DNA of 7,085 nucleotides from an uncultured Streptococcus sp. Lineage in GTDB: Bacteria > Bacillota > Bacilli > Lactobacillales > Streptococcaceae. Positions 6,486-7,085 of the stretch are shown one piece after another; position 1 is the first letter of the stretch, and the number at the start of each line of letters is the position of its first letter. The position numbers were made by a program, and so were the translations under genes. The DNA is taken from assembly GCA_900755085.1 (NCBI GenBank), contig CAAEFF010000041.1:1-7085 (forward strand), given 5' to 3'. The notes beneath the pieces were generated by a model, which ran no database searches, had not been told where the DNA came from, and saw only the letters and a program-made list of their open reading frames with translations.

Positions 6486-6686
6486 ATGAATTTAACATTT
6501 TTAGGTCTTTGTTTAGCCTGTTTTGGTGTATCACTGGCAGAAGGTTTGATGATGAGCAGCTTATTGAAATCTGCGTCTCGTCAACCAGAAATTATCGGTC
6601 AATTGCGTAGTCTCTTGATTCTTGGTGTTGCCTTTGTCGAAGGTACTTTCTTCGTAACCTTGGTTATGGCCTTCATTATCAAATAA
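6486..6686 (+). CDS. atpE: F1Fo ATP synthase c subunit (proteolipid)
   Basis: This 66-residue membrane hairpin multimerises into the rotor ring of the F-type ATPase, which in streptococci mostly hydrolyses ATP to export protons. Helix 1 is about residues 3-27, the polar loop is the conserved RQP (32-34), and helix 2 is about 43-65 with the ion-binding carboxylate Glu52 in GVAFVEGTFF. Arg32 to Glu52 is 20 residues, exactly as between Arg41 and Asp61 of E. coli. A second glutamate, Glu19, sits where Na+-type rings have Gln32. Length equals the streptococcal norm. AAAGGAG (6471-6477) lies 8 bases before ATG. It is the first gene of the operon and atpB follows after 33 bases. Residues 48-50 (VAF) are where pneumococcal optochin-resistance changes occur; here they are the ordinary sequence. 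Some streptococcal papers call this gene atpC. Confidence 0.97.
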   Translation: MNLTFLGLCLACFGVSLAEGLMMSSLLKSASRQPEIIGQLRSLLILGVAFVEGTFFVTLVMAFIIK

Positions 6687-6703
6687 GCACTTCTATTTTA
6701 GAA

Positions 6704-6710
6704 AAGGAGG
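6704..6710 (+). promoter_or_regulatory. Ribosome binding site that sets the atpB TTG start
   Basis: AAGGAGG, a perfect anti-Shine-Dalgarno match, lies 9 bases before TTG 6720-6722. No ATG or GTG occurs at workable distance; the first in-frame ATG (6786) is codon 23, inside the first membrane helix. The strong site probably offsets the weaker TTG start. Confidence 0.88.
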
Positions 6711-6719
6711 TGTCAAAAC

Positions 6720-7085
6720 TTGGAAGAAAGTATCACTCCAACGATAACTCTTGGACCTGTAACTTTTAATTTGACCCTACTTGCTATGACCTTGATTGCT
6801 GTTTTGGTGGTTTTTGGCTTTATTTATTGGGCCAGCCGTAAAATGACGATCCGACCAAAGGGCAAACAAAATGTGCTGGAATACGCATATGACTTTGTCG
6901 TAGGTTTCACCAAAGGAAATATTGGGGAACATTATATAAAGGACTATTCCTTGTTCTTGTTTGTTCTTTTCCTATTTCTTTTAGTGGCCAATAACATTGG
7001 ATTGATGGCTAAAATCGAAACGACCAATGGTTACAATTTGTGGACATCACCAACCGCTAACCTGGGTTATGACTTTGCCTTTTCA
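6720..7085 (+). CDS. atpB: F1Fo ATP synthase a subunit, 5' part (runs off the right edge)
   Basis: The a subunit is the membrane stator that forms the two proton half-channels against the c ring. The window holds 122 of an expected ~238 codons. The start is TTG: the protein then begins M-EESITPTITLGPVTFNLTLLAM, matching the MEESI start that I recall for the pneumococcal protein. Visible are membrane helix 1 (~18-38, ending FIYWAS), the basic segment KGKQNVLEY, membrane helix 2 (~76-95, FLFVLFLFLLVANNIGLM) and the family motif SPTANLGYD (110-118). The essential channel arginine lies in the missing C-terminal half. It sits 33 bases after atpE with no promoter or terminator between, so the two are co-transcribed; b, delta, alpha, gamma, beta and epsilon genes are expected to follow. 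Confidence 0.95.
   Translation, partial: MEESITPTITLGPVTFNLTLLAMTLIAVLVVFGFIYWASRKMTIRPKGKQNVLEYAYDFVVGFTKGNIGEHYIKDYSLFLFVLFLFLLVANNIGLMAKIETTNGYNLWTSPTANLGYDFAFS

Overview
The window comes from a mitis/sanguinis-group Streptococcus. A YSIRK signal peptide, a ZmpB-type M26 zinc metalloprotease with its LPXTG motif near the N-terminus, a 66-residue F-type ATPase c subunit followed by the a subunit (the streptococcal order), and strong GGAG-type ribosome binding sites all point there. Species cannot be fixed from the sequence alone. The c subunit differs from the pneumococcal one as I remember it (Ala18, Ser24, SRQPEIIGQ), so I favour a sanguinis/parasanguinis-like species over S. pneumoniae.

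Layout, all on the + strand. (1) Positions 1-44 are the last codons of an upstream gene, possibly glycogen synthase glgA, followed by a strong intrinsic terminator at 60-88. (2) Positions 89-278 are the control region of the protease gene: a catabolite-response-like sequence, an extended -10 promoter, a transcribed leader of about 127 nt with a possible hairpin, and an AGGA ribosome binding site. (3) Positions 279-6233 encode one giant 1,984-residue surface protease. In order it has a YSIRK signal, LPQTG with two membrane segments, a G5 domain, 4.85 copies of a 27-residue repeat, two more G5 domains, a linker of possible Ig-like fold, the M26 N-terminal beta-helical domain, and the catalytic domain with HETTH and a third ligand Glu1674. 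(4) A terminator at 6241-6277 closes that unit. (5) Positions 6278-6485 are the control region of the ATP synthase operon: nested dyads, one of which is a good match to a CcpA cre box, then a sigma-A type promoter. (6) atpE (c subunit, complete) and the first 122 codons of atpB (a subunit, TTG start) begin the F1Fo-ATPase operon, which runs off the right edge.

The protease is an independent, accessory transcription unit set between what look like two core metabolic units, each insulated by its own terminator. The protease acts outside the cell on host or surface proteins; the F-ATPase acts in the membrane, mainly exporting protons for acid tolerance in streptococci. They are not expected to work in one pathway, but both promoter regions carry cre-like sequences, so shared response to sugar supply is possible.

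I do not see a wholly new system here. The points most worth checking are the mosaic build of the protease (IgA1-protease-like repeats and G5 domains on a ZmpB-like catalytic half), the cre box and nested dyads upstream of the atp promoter, and the second carboxylate (Glu19) beside the ion site of the c subunit.
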